Shown here piece after piece: positions 1 to 7,957 of a stretch of 20,065 bases of DNA. How positions within the stretch are numbered: the stretch's first letter is position 1; each line of letters opens with the position of its first letter. Source of the DNA: a bacterium (GTDB lineage Bacteria; CSSED10-310; JAJRTK01). The notes beneath the pieces are model-generated. The model was not told where the DNA came from. It saw only the letters and a list, made by a program, of their open reading frames with translations, and searched no databases. Location: the NCBI GenBank assembly GCA_024278345.1, contig JAJRTK010000102.1, positions 1 through 20,065 on the forward strand, read 5' to 3'. A program made the position numbers and the translations under genes.

Positions 1-272
1 GGGAGTTACCTCAACTTCCCGTTGCAACGAAGGGCAACGGGAGCCCAGCCCACGTTTTTGTACGCTCCGCGTCTTTTTTGGGTTTTGTTGCGTGTGCCGG
101 CTTCGGTGGATACCCCCACCGGACTTCAACCTTCGCCACATAGAACCGCCAGAAAAAACTTTCCCCTCGCCTCGCGGTCTATTCTTTTTTGGGGTGGACG
201 GTGTCCCGCCTGGAGTTGATGAACCGGGCGTTTCCGCCCTCATACCGCGGCTTCCCCCGAAACAGCTACCCA
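1..272. other. Non-coding end of window with two small hairpins
   Basis: No convincing gene is seen here; the open frames have proline/arginine-rich shadow composition and no ribosome binding site. A perfect 9-bp inverted repeat lies at 17-25/34-42 (TCCCGTTGC and its complement, 8-nt loop), and a 6-bp one at 104-109/116-121. Neither is followed by a T-run in the direction of the minus-strand gene that ends at 273, so neither is a convincing terminator. Confidence 0.5.
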
Positions 273-1766
273 TCAAAAATCCCATCCATAGTAATAAAGC
301 CCGAAGTAAACCTGATCATCTTCCATGGCCATTCCCGGAGGCCCCGGCTGGGCAAACTGGTGGACCCAGTCCACGCGGAAACTCGCCGAGTTCGAGATGG
401 ACCATTCGGCTTCCAGAGTCAGTTTCACGGCCCAGGGATCCGGTGCCTCCAAGTCCCGGGCAAGCGCCAAGAAACGAGCACCCAATCCCAGGTTTTGCAA
501 CCCCGGAACCACCCACATCACCTGGGCCATCCCCCCCAACACCTCCCGCCACTGTCGGCCTCCAACCAATCCCATCTGAGAAGAGCAGGCCCCGGAGATT
601 CCTTCGGGCCAGACCGCATCAATCCCCTCCCAAGCCAAAGTCTCTTGGCCAGGTAGGGACGCCTCCAATCTAGCTCCCGCCCCCAGGCCTGAAGGCCTTG
701 CCACTCCCGCTCTCGCGCCGGCCGATCCGCCGGACCCCGCCAAGGCTGCCAGCGCACCGCCGACTTCGGGACAGCCCAATGGAAACGGCCCGTCCCGGCC
801 GAAAAAAACTTGCCCCGCAAACACCGTGTGAACCAGGTAACGGTAAAAAACATCCATCCCTGTCCGCCAACGGGTGCGAACCAGGTCGGTGAGCTTCCTC
901 TCCGCCATGAGCACCGGCAACCGCCCCACAGCCCCACTCACGCCAAGCTGGAAATCCCGGTAATTGGGACTCCCGAGCCTCCCGGAAAAAAGATAGCTCC
1001 CATTGCGGGCAGCACCGGGGCTGGGAAGATGAAACCCCTCCCCCGCCCCCAAAGTCGCAGCCACCACGTAGTCGAGCCGGCCCGCCGGTCCCTTCCATTC
1101 CACCCCCCAATCCCGCTTGAATCCCAAATCCTCCGCTTCCGCCGGAAGGAAGAAAAGCCCGCGCGGCGACAGAATCGGGTTGAGCCCATACGGCACTAAA
1201 AAGTGGCCCAACCTCACACTCATCCGACTGTTCCCCTCCGGCTGGAGCCGAACCCAGAAGTCTCCCGCCACCATCCGGAATCGCTCTTCGAGGTCCTGGG
1301 GCCGAGGATCATACACAGCTCGAAGATGCAAATCCATCGCCCGAAGACGCAGGGAGCCAAGACCCCAACGGGTGCGTTCGCCAAAAACATGGATCGTCTC
1401 GAAGCCCACCAGATTCTTCGGTGGCCGAGGCGTCGCCAAAAAGTGGTCTACCCCTTCGCTACCCTCCGGAATGCCTGGCATTCCCCGCCGAGAATAGAGG
1501 CCGATGAGCTGAGCCTCCAGCGCCCTGAACCAACGGCCTGTGGAATCCCTGGATCCCCTGGATTTCGACTTTTCCTGGCTCACGGGGGCCAAGATCGAGA
1601 ATGGCTCCCCAGCCTCGACCGCCACCACGTTGCCTGCTTCCACGCTCCAAGCCGGCGCCCCGAAAGCCAAGAACAAAAGAAAAACAAGTTCCAAGCTCCC
1701 CAACAGCCTGCAGAGCCAAAAACCTCTCCAAGAAGCTCCGGCCACGTTCGCGAGAGCCTTGTTCAC
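273..1766 (-). CDS. Predicted porin-like outer-membrane beta-barrel protein
   Basis: About 497 aa, probably an outer-membrane beta-barrel. With a GTG start at 1766 the product has a hydrophobic stretch at about residues 21-40 ending GAPAWS, which looks like a signal peptide. A segment RLGHFLVPYGLNP resembles the 'G-F-x-x-P-F/Y-G-L' signature of porin-like proteins. The chain ends YYYGWDF, with the terminal aromatic residue typical of BAM substrates. The frame stays open upstream to 2237, but that part is arginine/glycine-rich and overlaps the esterase gene, so it is excluded. The start is uncertain: no strong Shine-Dalgarno precedes 1766, and a purine-rich AGGAGG lies near paired GTG codons about 50 nt further upstream. 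Substrate is unknown. It lies downstream of the esterase on the same strand with a 280-nt gap, so co-transcription is not assured. Confidence 0.7.
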   Translation of the reverse strand: MNKALANVAGASWRGFWLCRLLGSLELVFLLFLAFGAPAWSVEAGNVVAVEAGEPFSILAPVSQEKSKSRGSRDSTGRWFRALEAQLIGLYSRRGMPGIPEGSEGVDHFLATPRPPKNLVGFETIHVFGERTRWGLGSLRLRAMDLHLRAVYDPRPQDLEERFRMVAGDFWVRLQPEGNSRMSVRLGHFLVPYGLNPILSPRGLFFLPAEAEDLGFKRDWGVEWKGPAGRLDYVVAATLGAGEGFHLPSPGAARNGSYLFSGRLGSPNYRDFQLGVSGAVGRLPVLMAERKLTDLVRTRWRTGMDVFYRYLVHTVFAGQVFFGRDGPFPLGCPEVGGALAALAGSGGSAGARAGVARPSGLGAGARLEASLPGQETLAWEGIDAVWPEGISGACSSQMGLVGGRQWREVLGGMAQVMWVVPGLQNLGLGARFLALARDLEAPDPWAVKLTLEAEWSISNSASFRVDWVHQFAQPGPPGMAMEDDQVYFGLYYYGWDF

Positions 1767-2046
1767 CTCATCGAGGCCACTGCAACATCGGCTTTTCCCT
1801 TCCACCACGCCTCCTCTTCCGGTCCTCGTCCATCCCGGATGTCCCATCAATCTTCCGCGGCCCCGGCTCCCCCCTTGCTGCCTTGCTGCCAGCGTCCTCG
1901 CCAATCGACCGTTGGAGCCCCGAGCAGGACCACGCCTCCCGTATGCCCCTCTCCCCGCCCTTGACGGCAAGGGCGCCGCCAAACTCCAGACCTTATCGGA
2001 AAACCTTCCCCGCCGTGGACCGACTTCAGTTTTATCGGGGCTGGAT
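1767..2046. other. Intergenic region with one GC hairpin
   Basis: No gene is supported here. A perfect 8-bp stem with a 4-nt loop (CGCCCTTG at 1956-1963, CAAGGGCG at 1968-1975) lies about 70 nt past the esterase stop. It has no T-run on the minus strand, so termination activity is speculative. The promoter of the porin-like gene, if it has its own, should be in this stretch, but I see no clear -35/-10 pair. Confidence 0.4.
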
Positions 2047-3078
2047 CTATCGGATGCAGGATTTGCCGAGAGGGTCTGTTGATGACCCCAACCGCTCCGA
2101 AATCTTGGCCAGCGAAACGTCATAGCGATAGCTGAGATTGCGATGCCCATCATCAAACTCTTCGTAGTGGTGGGAAATCCCCAACTTCTTGAGCCGCTCG
2201 ACGAAGACCCGTGTGCCCCACTGAAGCCTGTATTCATCCCTGCTACCGCAATCCAGATAGAGGTAGTTTAACCCGCGAAAGGCCTCGGCATGGCGCTCCA
2301 GCAGATTCACGGGATCATGCTCAAGCCAGCGCTGCCAGACTTTTTCAACAATCTCGCCAGTCCTTTCGTCAAACGGAAGCTCGAACCCCAACGGCAAGGA
2401 ATCACTGGGGGAATAGCATGCCGCCATGGCCAGGGTGGAGATGGCTTCCCACCAACCCTTGGACCGTGGAGGCGGGTGGGGAAACTCCCGGAGGAACTTT
2501 TCCGCTCCACCATATCCGGCCAAAGCTCCAAGGCAGATCCCGAAGTCGGGCTTGTACGCCAACTCGAAATAGTTGTCGCCACTGTGAGCCACAACAATGC
2601 CAAAAACATCCGGGTGGCGCATCCCCAGCACAAGAGCCCCGTATCCGCCGCTGCTCTTCCCCATGACCACTCGACGGGCGCGACGGGCATCTGTCCGGTA
2701 GCGTGAATCGATGAGCGGCACCAATTCCTGAATGAGGTGATCCTCATACCGCCCGGTGGCACGGGAATTGATGTATTGGCTTCCGCCATACCGCGTGAAG
2801 CAGTCGGGCATCACGACGATCATCTGGCGGATCGACCCCTGCCTGATAAGACGGTCCAGTCGCTGGGGCAAAGTCTCTTCCCAGGGAGATACGTTCAGCA
2901 TGGAAAGCCCACGCCCCGTGTAACCCGCCAAAAGATAGACTACCGGATAGCGAAGTTCCGATTCTTCATACCCTGCTGGAAGATAGACCGGCACCCGCCG
3001 AATGTGGGGGTCGCCCAAAGGATTGCCCAAGAGAACAGAGCTTTCCACCGTCTCGATGACGACCTGAGAAGGTTGCAC
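2047..3078 (-). CDS. Alpha/beta-hydrolase esterase (esterase D / PF00756-like)
   Basis: About 343 aa, a predicted serine hydrolase of the putative-esterase family that includes S-formylglutathione hydrolase and enterochelin esterase. The early strand VPVYLPAGYE and then YPVVYLLAGY (oxyanion-loop region) are typical. The nucleophile elbow is GKSSGG, placing the catalytic serine at residue 142. Asp281 in DCGSRDEY and His312 in FDDGHRNLSYRY are the likely remaining triad members. No signal peptide is visible, so it is probably cytoplasmic. I chose the GTG at 3078 because TCCTCCC at 3085-3091 gives a GGGAGGA Shine-Dalgarno 6 nt upstream; the open frame itself begins at a TTG at 3093 that overlaps that site. 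The natural ester is unknown, and a carbohydrate or carboxyl esterase role is equally possible. It is flanked by unrelated genes and is probably monocistronic. Confidence 0.88.
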   Translation of the reverse strand: MQPSQVVIETVESSVLLGNPLGDPHIRRVPVYLPAGYEESELRYPVVYLLAGYTGRGLSMLNVSPWEETLPQRLDRLIRQGSIRQMIVVMPDCFTRYGGSQYINSRATGRYEDHLIQELVPLIDSRYRTDARRARRVVMGKSSGGYGALVLGMRHPDVFGIVVAHSGDNYFELAYKPDFGICLGALAGYGGAEKFLREFPHPPPRSKGWWEAISTLAMAACYSPSDSLPLGFELPFDERTGEIVEKVWQRWLEHDPVNLLERHAEAFRGLNYLYLDCGSRDEYRLQWGTRVFVERLKKLGISHHYEEFDDGHRNLSYRYDVSLAKISERLGSSTDPLGKSCIR

Positions 3079-3408
3079 GTTCGTTCCTCCCAATCCCAGG
3101 GATCTCCAGTTTCAAGGTTCCCCCCGCACGTCTTGCCATTTGTCCAAACCATCTGGCCCGGGACCTCTTCCCGGTGGTGTTTCCCCAAGGCATGAAAAAC
3201 GCGTTTCTTCCTTTGGGTTGAGTCCTGAGCCATCCCCTCATTTTTTGATTGTGGGACGCATCTAGGTCAAAGACTCCGACAACTGCTTTTTTCTGCTGGT
3301 TGGGGTCCGGTCGGGTCGGCGGCAGTCCGTCCGCCGCCCCTCGCCTTTCCATGGGCCCTGGAGAAGAATCCGGCTCTGGAGGCGTAATACCGCCCTTCCC
3401 CGATTGGG
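3079..3408. other. Intergenic region upstream of the esterase gene
   Basis: About 330 nt without a gene. It holds the esterase ribosome binding site (3085-3091), a copy of the TTTGGGTTG dispersed repeat at 3203-3220, and a 6-bp CGGCGG/CCGCCG hairpin near 3318-3337. Long T-runs occur around 3240 and 3286. No open frame here has a ribosome binding site or family resemblance. Confidence 0.5.
3203..3220 (+). repeat. Dispersed repeat copy C (partial)
   Basis: GTTTC, then TTCC, then TTTGGGTTG. The same two blocks occur at 9486-9525 (opposite strand) with TCC between them, and at 17607-17620 with nothing between them. Similarity to the other copies stops after TTTGGGTTG, so this copy is partial or degenerate. 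Confidence 0.45.
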
Positions 3409-3948
3409 CTATGGGCCCAGTTGCTCCAACAAGCCGGCCAGATCGTCGGCGTGCTCCTCCTCCATTGCCAAAATGCCTTCCAGCATGCGGCGGGTTGTGG
3501 GGTCGTCATTGGCAAGATAGGCAATCATCTCACGGTAACTGTCGATGGCGATTCGTTCGGCGACAAGATCCTCCATGATCATCTCCATCAGGTTCTTTCC
3601 CTCCACATATTCCGCGTGGCTCCGCGTCAGCATTCCTTCCGGGGAAAGATTGGGTTCACCGCCCAGTTGAACGATGCGCCGGGCGATCTCATCGGCGTGC
3701 ATTTGCTCCTCGTTGGCGTGCTCGAGGAATTCTTGCGCGATGCTCTGAGCATTGATTCCCGTAGCCATGAAATAGTGCCGCTTGTACCGCAGAACGCAGA
3801 CGATTTCTGTAGCAAGCGCCTCGTTCAAAACGCGAATGACCGTCTCACGGTCGGCGGAATATCCCGGTGTCACGGCGCCTTGCTCGATATGCTGTCGGGC
3901 GCGTTCTCGCAGGGTTTTGATGTCAGTGAAAAATGGTTTGTCCGTCAT
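3409..3948 (-). CDS. Bacterioferritin-like diiron protein without the heme-ligand methionine
   Basis: 179 aa, a ferritin-like four-helix-bundle protein expected to bind a diiron centre and oxidise or store iron in the cytoplasm. Candidate ligands follow the bacterioferritin pattern: Glu48 in ALATEIV, Glu81-x-x-His84 in HANEEQMHADE, Glu131 in LVAERIAI, and Glu163-x-x-His166 in AMEEEHAD. The Glu48-to-Glu81 spacing (33) equals that of E. coli Bfr residues 18 and 51. Bfr has its heme-ligand methionine directly after the second glutamate; here that residue is Gln82, so a heme-free protein is likely. An N-terminal extension of about 30 residues precedes helix A. The ATG at 3948 is chosen for its very strong ribosome binding site (AAGGAGGAGC, complement of 3951-3960). 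The frame is open upstream to 4137 but lacks such support. It appears monocistronic. Confidence 0.9.
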   Translation of the reverse strand: MTDKPFFTDIKTLRERARQHIEQGAVTPGYSADRETVIRVLNEALATEIVCVLRYKRHYFMATGINAQSIAQEFLEHANEEQMHADEIARRIVQLGGEPNLSPEGMLTRSHAEYVEGKNLMEMIMEDLVAERIAIDSYREMIAYLANDDPTTRRMLEGILAMEEEHADDLAGLLEQLGP

Positions 3949-3950
3949 GG

Positions 3951-3960
3951 GCTCCTCCTT
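3951..3960 (-). promoter_or_regulatory. Strong ribosome binding site of the ferritin-like gene
   Basis: AAGGAGGAGC on the minus strand, directly upstream of the ATG at 3948. It is a near-perfect Shine-Dalgarno match and decides the start. Confidence 0.8.
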
Positions 3961-3977
3961 CGTTCGTCGGAAAAAAT

Positions 3978-4005
3978 AGTTTATCAGCTCACACGCTTCC
4001 TGCAA
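3978..4005 (-). promoter_or_regulatory. Possible sigma-70-type promoter of the ferritin-like gene
   Basis: On the minus strand, TTGCAG (complement of 4000-4005), 16 nt, then TAAACT (complement of 3978-3983), roughly 30 nt ahead of the start codon. The -10 matches four of six consensus positions and the -35 three of six. This is a weak, motif-only call. Confidence 0.3.
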
Positions 4006-4267
4006 CTGGCACACCTTGCCCAAATCTAGCGCCGAAATTGGAAAAGATCTGCCCTTTCCATCGCTTCGCATCAAGCGGTAGGAGAATCTCGACTCCATCA
4101 AACTTCGCGGCCATCCGAAGGCGGGACAGTTCGACAATTCTTTGCGCCGAGGCTATGGCCAGCGGCGATTACCTTTCAGTTTCGGCAAAGACGATACATC
4201 TTCGAGGCTCTGCCCCACCTTCGGCGCCCGGGTATCGGCCCTTGGGACTTGGTACCGAGCGTCTCCT

Positions 4268-5473
4268 CTAGGCGCTTGGCCCCTTTTGGTAAACAAATTG
4301 GAGCAGGCGATTCAGGTGGATGATCCTCTGTTTTGCGGCATCGGTCCCCAGAGCCTGGAAAGCTGCCTTGAGGTCGTGGAGCGTCCGCAAATGGGAAAAA
4401 AGCTCCACGTCAGACAGTTTTTCACCGCCCGTGAGCCGTGCGGCGGTTCTCTCCAGGTCTCGGACCAGCTCTTCGAAGTCGATCTCGGCGGTTCCGGGGC
4501 GCTCCGCGCCGGGATGCTCGGCGTAGTAGACTTCGAGCTCCGGTTCGACGATGGTCTGGATGAGATCCATCTGGTTCTTGTGGTTCCACACGTAGCGCAA
4601 GAAGGCCAGATCGGAGCGATTGACTTCGTGCCGGCCGTCAAGGAGAGCGCTGGCGGCGAAGACTTTCAGGAGCTTCACCACCCGCCGGTCACTGATCTGC
4701 ACGCCTTCGCTCCGCAGGCGCACGACAAGATCCTTGTAGAGTGCGACGAAGGGGGGTGGAAAGCCGTTGAAGTCGGCCAGCCGGCGATGAACCGCCCGAA
4801 GCTCATTGGCCGTAATTCGGGGCTTGAGGTTGTTTTCGCTTCCAGATATCCGACTTGTCTCACCGGCCCATCCCACGCGCAGGAGGCTCTGAAAGTGGAA
4901 GGAATCAAGGTTGGCTGCCTCGACCCTCAGCAAAAATCGGTCGAAGATCGCGGCGAGAGTCTCGTCGTTGGGCACTTCGTTGGAGGCGCCGAAAAGGCTG
5001 ATGAGCGGACACGGGAGCATCTGGCCTCCCATGGAATAGCGACGCTCGTTGAGGAGAGTGAGCAACGAATTGACGATGGCGCTGTTGGCCTTGAAGATTT
5101 CATCAAGGAATGCGATCTCCGCACTGGGCAGCATGCCCTCGGTCCTGCGCTCGTAAATGCCTTCCCGGAACTTCGCGATGTCCACGGGGCCGAAAAGCTC
5201 ATTTGGCTCGGTGAATCGCGTCAACAGGTAATCGAAGTAGCGGGCGTCCACAAGGCGTGCGAACTGCCTGAGCAAAGCCGATTTCGCGGTTCCCGGAGGT
5301 CCCACAAGCAAGACATGCTCGTGGGCAACGGCGGCGACCAAGAGCACTTGGATGACCTCGCTCCGCGCCACGAACCGGCGGCCAAGGAGTTCACGGATCT
5401 CCTCAAGCCCCTGAATTCCCCTTCTGAAATCCGCCTCTCCCGGGTCGTTGAGAACTGTCCTCGCTTCACTCAT
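4268..5473 (-). CDS. MoxR/RavA-type AAA+ ATPase
   Basis: 401 aa, an AAA+ ATPase of the MoxR clade with RavA-like features, expected to act as a hexameric chaperone remodelling a partner protein. Visible motifs: Walker A GPPGTAKS (58-65), Walker B IAFLDE ending at Asp124-Glu125, sensor-1 Asn165 in GASNEVP, an arginine-finger candidate Arg179 in FDRF, and a sensor-2 type SDRR at 261-264. The region after about 290 is helical and variable, as in RavA-like proteins. ATG 5473 is chosen over the GTG at 5497 because GAGGAG (complement of 5481-5486) sits 7 nt upstream. It is the last gene of a three-gene operon, 20 nt after the preceding stop. MoxR proteins usually neighbour a von Willebrand A gene; none is present here. 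Confidence 0.93.
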   Translation of the reverse strand: MSEARTVLNDPGEADFRRGIQGLEEIRELLGRRFVARSEVIQVLLVAAVAHEHVLLVGPPGTAKSALLRQFARLVDARYFDYLLTRFTEPNELFGPVDIAKFREGIYERRTEGMLPSAEIAFLDEIFKANSAIVNSLLTLLNERRYSMGGQMLPCPLISLFGASNEVPNDETLAAIFDRFLLRVEAANLDSFHFQSLLRVGWAGETSRISGSENNLKPRITANELRAVHRRLADFNGFPPPFVALYKDLVVRLRSEGVQISDRRVVKLLKVFAASALLDGRHEVNRSDLAFLRYVWNHKNQMDLIQTIVEPELEVYYAEHPGAERPGTAEIDFEELVRDLERTAARLTGGEKLSDVELFSHLRTLHDLKAAFQALGTDAAKQRIIHLNRLLQFVYQKGPSA

Positions 5474-5480
5474 CCACGGC

Positions 5481-5486
5481 CTCCTC
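5481..5486 (-). promoter_or_regulatory. Ribosome binding site deciding the MoxR start
   Basis: GAGGAG on the minus strand, 7 nt before ATG 5473. It lies inside the coding sequence if the alternative GTG at 5497 were used, so it argues for the shorter protein. Confidence 0.65.
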
Positions 5487-5493
5487 GATATGC

Positions 5494-6246
5494 TCACTCA
5501 GACTCTGCTCGTTTGCCGCTGAACCGCTCTCGGAGCCTATTGAGCTCATGGACAAGAGAAGATGCGGCACCGTGGTCAAACTGGCCCAGCTTCACGATGC
5601 GATGGATGACTTCCAGGACCTTCGGCAAGTGACGTTGGCCAACCTCCCTCTCCTTTCCCACGATGACATGAAGCGAATACCGAGCCAGATCCGGGTTTCT
5701 TAGAACCACCGCCAGCCCGTCGAATTGGACCCCTGCCAGCCGGTCCAGCCAGGAAAGGGCCGTGAGAGGGCTCCGGGAAACAAGCCGCTCCAGCTCGAGA
5801 TAGACATCGAAATAACTCCTGGCCCTGTCCAGGAAAGGCTCGAAGCGCTGGAGCAACGCATGGTAAACGATCGCTTCTCCCGCTGTCCTAGAGACGGGGA
5901 TCTGCTGGATAAGCTCCTGGGTCCATTGGTGGCAAAGACCGTAAGACCACCCCATCTTCCGGGCGATTGGATGGCAAAGATAGAGCAGGTTGTGCAAGAC
6001 GCAAAGCAACCAAACCTCAACGGTCCCAAATGGAAGAGTTGCCTGAGCCCGGGGCAAGAGCGCCCCTGCCCAGCTCCCCACCTGCTGCTCGATGAGTTCC
6101 ATGGGAAGCTCGATTTTATCGACGTTCCGCACCAACTCCTTGGAGAACAGAGGAAACCGGATCTGAACAACCCCGCCGCCGAAGAGGGAGCGGACAAACT
6201 CCTGCAAGATCCGGCGCTGTCCGGAAAACGTCCAGGGAAAGAGCAT
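5494..6246 (-). CDS. Unknown helical protein, middle gene of the MoxR operon
   Basis: 250 aa, not recognised. It is predicted mostly alpha-helical, with hydrophobic and aromatic stretches such as VEVWLLCVLHNLLYLCHPIA (about 77-96), which may be a buried helix or a membrane-associated segment. There is no signal peptide and no catalytic motif, and the C-terminus (about 230-250) is charged. ATG 6246 is only 4 nt after the preceding stop, with a purine-rich GGGAGGGG upstream. The MoxR gene follows after 20 nt. This tight arrangement says it works with both neighbours, possibly as an adaptor or client of the ATPase. The frame is open upstream to 6345 but overlaps the previous gene. It could be a lineage-specific part of a MoxR ternary system; that is inference from position only. 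Confidence 0.78.
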   Translation of the reverse strand: MLFPWTFSGQRRILQEFVRSLFGGGVVQIRFPLFSKELVRNVDKIELPMELIEQQVGSWAGALLPRAQATLPFGTVEVWLLCVLHNLLYLCHPIARKMGWSYGLCHQWTQELIQQIPVSRTAGEAIVYHALLQRFEPFLDRARSYFDVYLELERLVSRSPLTALSWLDRLAGVQFDGLAVVLRNPDLARYSLHVIVGKEREVGQRHLPKVLEVIHRIVKLGQFDHGAASSLVHELNRLRERFSGKRAESE

Positions 6247-6250
6247 CTTG

Positions 6251-7807
6251 TCACTTCCCCTCCCGAGGGTTTTCAAGGAGCAATCGCCGACCAATCCTCT
6301 GCCCAAGGGTCGGCACGAACTCCAACTGCTCCACGGACGGTTCACGGGGATGGGACAAAAGCTCGATCCGCTGGGAATAGAACTTGGCCACGGATAGGCG
6401 AGTCATGGGTAACAATGCCCGTTCAGGAAAGTGCCAGGCCCCCTCAAAGGTCATCACAACGATTTCGCTTCTCATGGGACCGCGGAACATCTTCGACAAA
6501 AGCGAAGGCGGAGGGGAAGGCACCAAGCGGCTTCCCACGGGAAGATAGAGCTTGTCGTCAAGCCGCTTGAGCAAGATTCCCACGGGTAGGCAGCGCAAAG
6601 AGTCACTATGCCCCAAGATCACGCACCGATCAGTTCCAGCCGCCAACCGACAGCTCCCCAATACAAACTCGGGAAGCCTCTGGAGCAATCTCCGCAACAG
6701 ATCGAAATCCCCGGCCTCCACAAGGCACCCGTCGGCGGGCTCTTTTCTTCCGTTGGTCACGATGGCCACGCGGATCCCGAGCGCCGGCGGAGGTTCCGCC
6801 AAAGCCTTCATGGACTCGGGTTCCCCGCAGTCTACCATATCGAAATCCGGCAGTAGAGGAAAGAACTCAGGTCCTGGCAACCGCTCGGCAATCCCCCCTT
6901 CCCGGGCCAAAACCAAGAGTCCAGCCTCCGGCGCCAATTCGGGCATCGCCACCAGCGGCAAGGGGTGCTGATACCCAAGGGGAACGAGAACCCTTGGCAA
7001 AGCTGGAACGAGGATTTCGACGCCTGGAATCCGTTCCAGAGTCTGGGCAGGCATTCCGTCGAGCTTCTCCACCTTGATGAGATGAAAACTGCCGCCCTCG
7101 CCACCACGACGTTCCAAAGCTCTGTAGGCAGCCGCTTCCCCCCCGATACCATGCCTCGTCAGATAACCGGCTACCGCCCGGTAAAGACCGGAAGGAAACA
7201 AGAGAAACGCCCCCTCCTCCAACTCTTCGTCCGAAACGCGGATCAAGGGCAGGGAAAAAACGAGCTCACTGAGCACGAGCTTCCGAACCCTGGGATAGCT
7301 CAAGACTCCTGAAGGACGAAGCAGAGTCAGTGCAAGACCAGAATCAACCGAACCGGCGAAATCGTATCCGAAAGGCGCCTCCTCATCCCGAAAAGCGACC
7401 AGGGCGCCATCCCTCCCCACCAAAGCCTGTCCCCTCGCCAATGTTGCGGCGCCCAGCAGCCTTTCAACGTCTCTCGAGCTTCCAATGGCCAGCCGCAAGG
7501 CGTAATCCAACTTTCCCCTCGCGCTACGGAGCGACAGGACTTCCAGCTCGGACAACGAAACCCCCAGTCCCCCTTCCCGGCTGAACTGAAGGCGCAAGAA
7601 ACCAAGAAGATCCTTTCGCCGCGGAAACCTCAGAAGACATTTCTCCCCCACCACGACGCTCCGTTCATCGCGGTGAAGCCACGGACAAACGAGATCGCCG
7701 TCCGCCGCCACGACCCGAAGACTACCTGTTCCACTCACCACGCCGCGAGACCTGCAATTGAGGTTTTCTAGAAAGCCCCTATTCTCTCCACCATCAGTAT
7801 CATCCAT
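6251..7807 (-). CDS. Unknown 518-aa protein, first gene of the MoxR operon
   Basis: About 518 aa with no family I can name confidently. It lacks a signal peptide and transmembrane helices, is rich in short beta-strand-like segments, and is strongly leucine/arginine/proline-biased. Motif-like turns recur: VLVPLGYQ (about 274-281), CLPVGILL (406-413) and LYLPVGSRLVP (420-430), hinting at repeated or related subdomains. The aspartate/glycine-rich first 25 residues look unstructured, and the real start may be a GTG pair near residue 23. ATG 7807 has only a distant purine tract (AAGGGG), so the start is uncertain. It is the promoter-proximal gene of the operon and is followed after 4 nt by the 250-aa gene. 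The large partner in described MoxR ternary systems is often a multi-strand beta (propeller-like) protein; a relationship is a hypothesis that needs a profile search. Confidence 0.75.
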   Translation of the reverse strand: MDDTDGGENRGFLENLNCRSRGVVSGTGSLRVVAADGDLVCPWLHRDERSVVVGEKCLLRFPRRKDLLGFLRLQFSREGGLGVSLSELEVLSLRSARGKLDYALRLAIGSSRDVERLLGAATLARGQALVGRDGALVAFRDEEAPFGYDFAGSVDSGLALTLLRPSGVLSYPRVRKLVLSELVFSLPLIRVSDEELEEGAFLLFPSGLYRAVAGYLTRHGIGGEAAAYRALERRGGEGGSFHLIKVEKLDGMPAQTLERIPGVEILVPALPRVLVPLGYQHPLPLVAMPELAPEAGLLVLAREGGIAERLPGPEFFPLLPDFDMVDCGEPESMKALAEPPPALGIRVAIVTNGRKEPADGCLVEAGDFDLLRRLLQRLPEFVLGSCRLAAGTDRCVILGHSDSLRCLPVGILLKRLDDKLYLPVGSRLVPSPPPSLLSKMFRGPMRSEIVVMTFEGAWHFPERALLPMTRLSVAKFYSQRIELLSHPREPSVEQLEFVPTLGQRIGRRLLLENPREGK

Positions 7808-7957
7808 TCGCCATCGCGAAGCAACCCCTTTATTCTCTTTGTGTTGCGTCCCGCTCCCATCGGGCGCCATCCGGCACCCGCTACTCGCCATTTCCCCCCC
7901 TCTCTCCATCCATGGCCGGAAGGCCGCGGAGCACCGTCCCGATTTGGGCACAGCATC
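7808..7957. promoter_or_regulatory. Divergent promoter region between the MoxR and TPR operons
   Basis: 150 nt between two diverging operons, so both promoters are expected here, although no clean -35/-10 pair stands out. A copy of the dispersed repeat (7838-7856) lies inside it. Confidence 0.5.
7838..7856 (+). repeat. Dispersed repeat copy D
   Basis: A 19-nt stretch matching 16 of 19 positions of the block at 17612-17630 (TTTGGGTTGCCTTCCGCTC), with T-rich sequence in front as in the other copies. It lies in the divergent intergenic region. Confidence 0.4.

Larger units (their letters stand above)
3949..4267. other. Intergenic region upstream of the ferritin-like gene
   Basis: 319 nt between two minus-strand genes. 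It holds the ferritin-like gene's ribosome binding site and a possible promoter (3978-4005). The remainder should contain the end of the MoxR operon transcript, but I found no hairpin followed by a T-run. No other gene is supported. Confidence 0.45.

Noticed and set aside
1-42. 9-bp inverted repeat at 17-42 as a terminator of the porin-like gene
   Set aside because: It is more than 200 nt past the stop and has no T-run in the minus-strand direction.
92-2125. Several proline/arginine-rich plus-strand open frames over the porin-like gene
   Set aside because: Composition is typical of antisense shadows in GC-rich DNA, starts lack ribosome binding sites, and the minus strand gives a signal peptide and barrel-like C-terminus.
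1767-2237. N-terminal extension of the porin-like frame
   Set aside because: It overlaps the esterase coding sequence and is Arg/Gly-rich low-complexity; a signal-peptide-like segment begins only after residue 158 of the long frame.
4142-5632. 496-codon plus-strand open frame antisense to the MoxR gene
   Set aside because: The minus strand carries intact Walker A, Walker B and sensor motifs with a good ribosome binding site; the plus frame has shadow composition.
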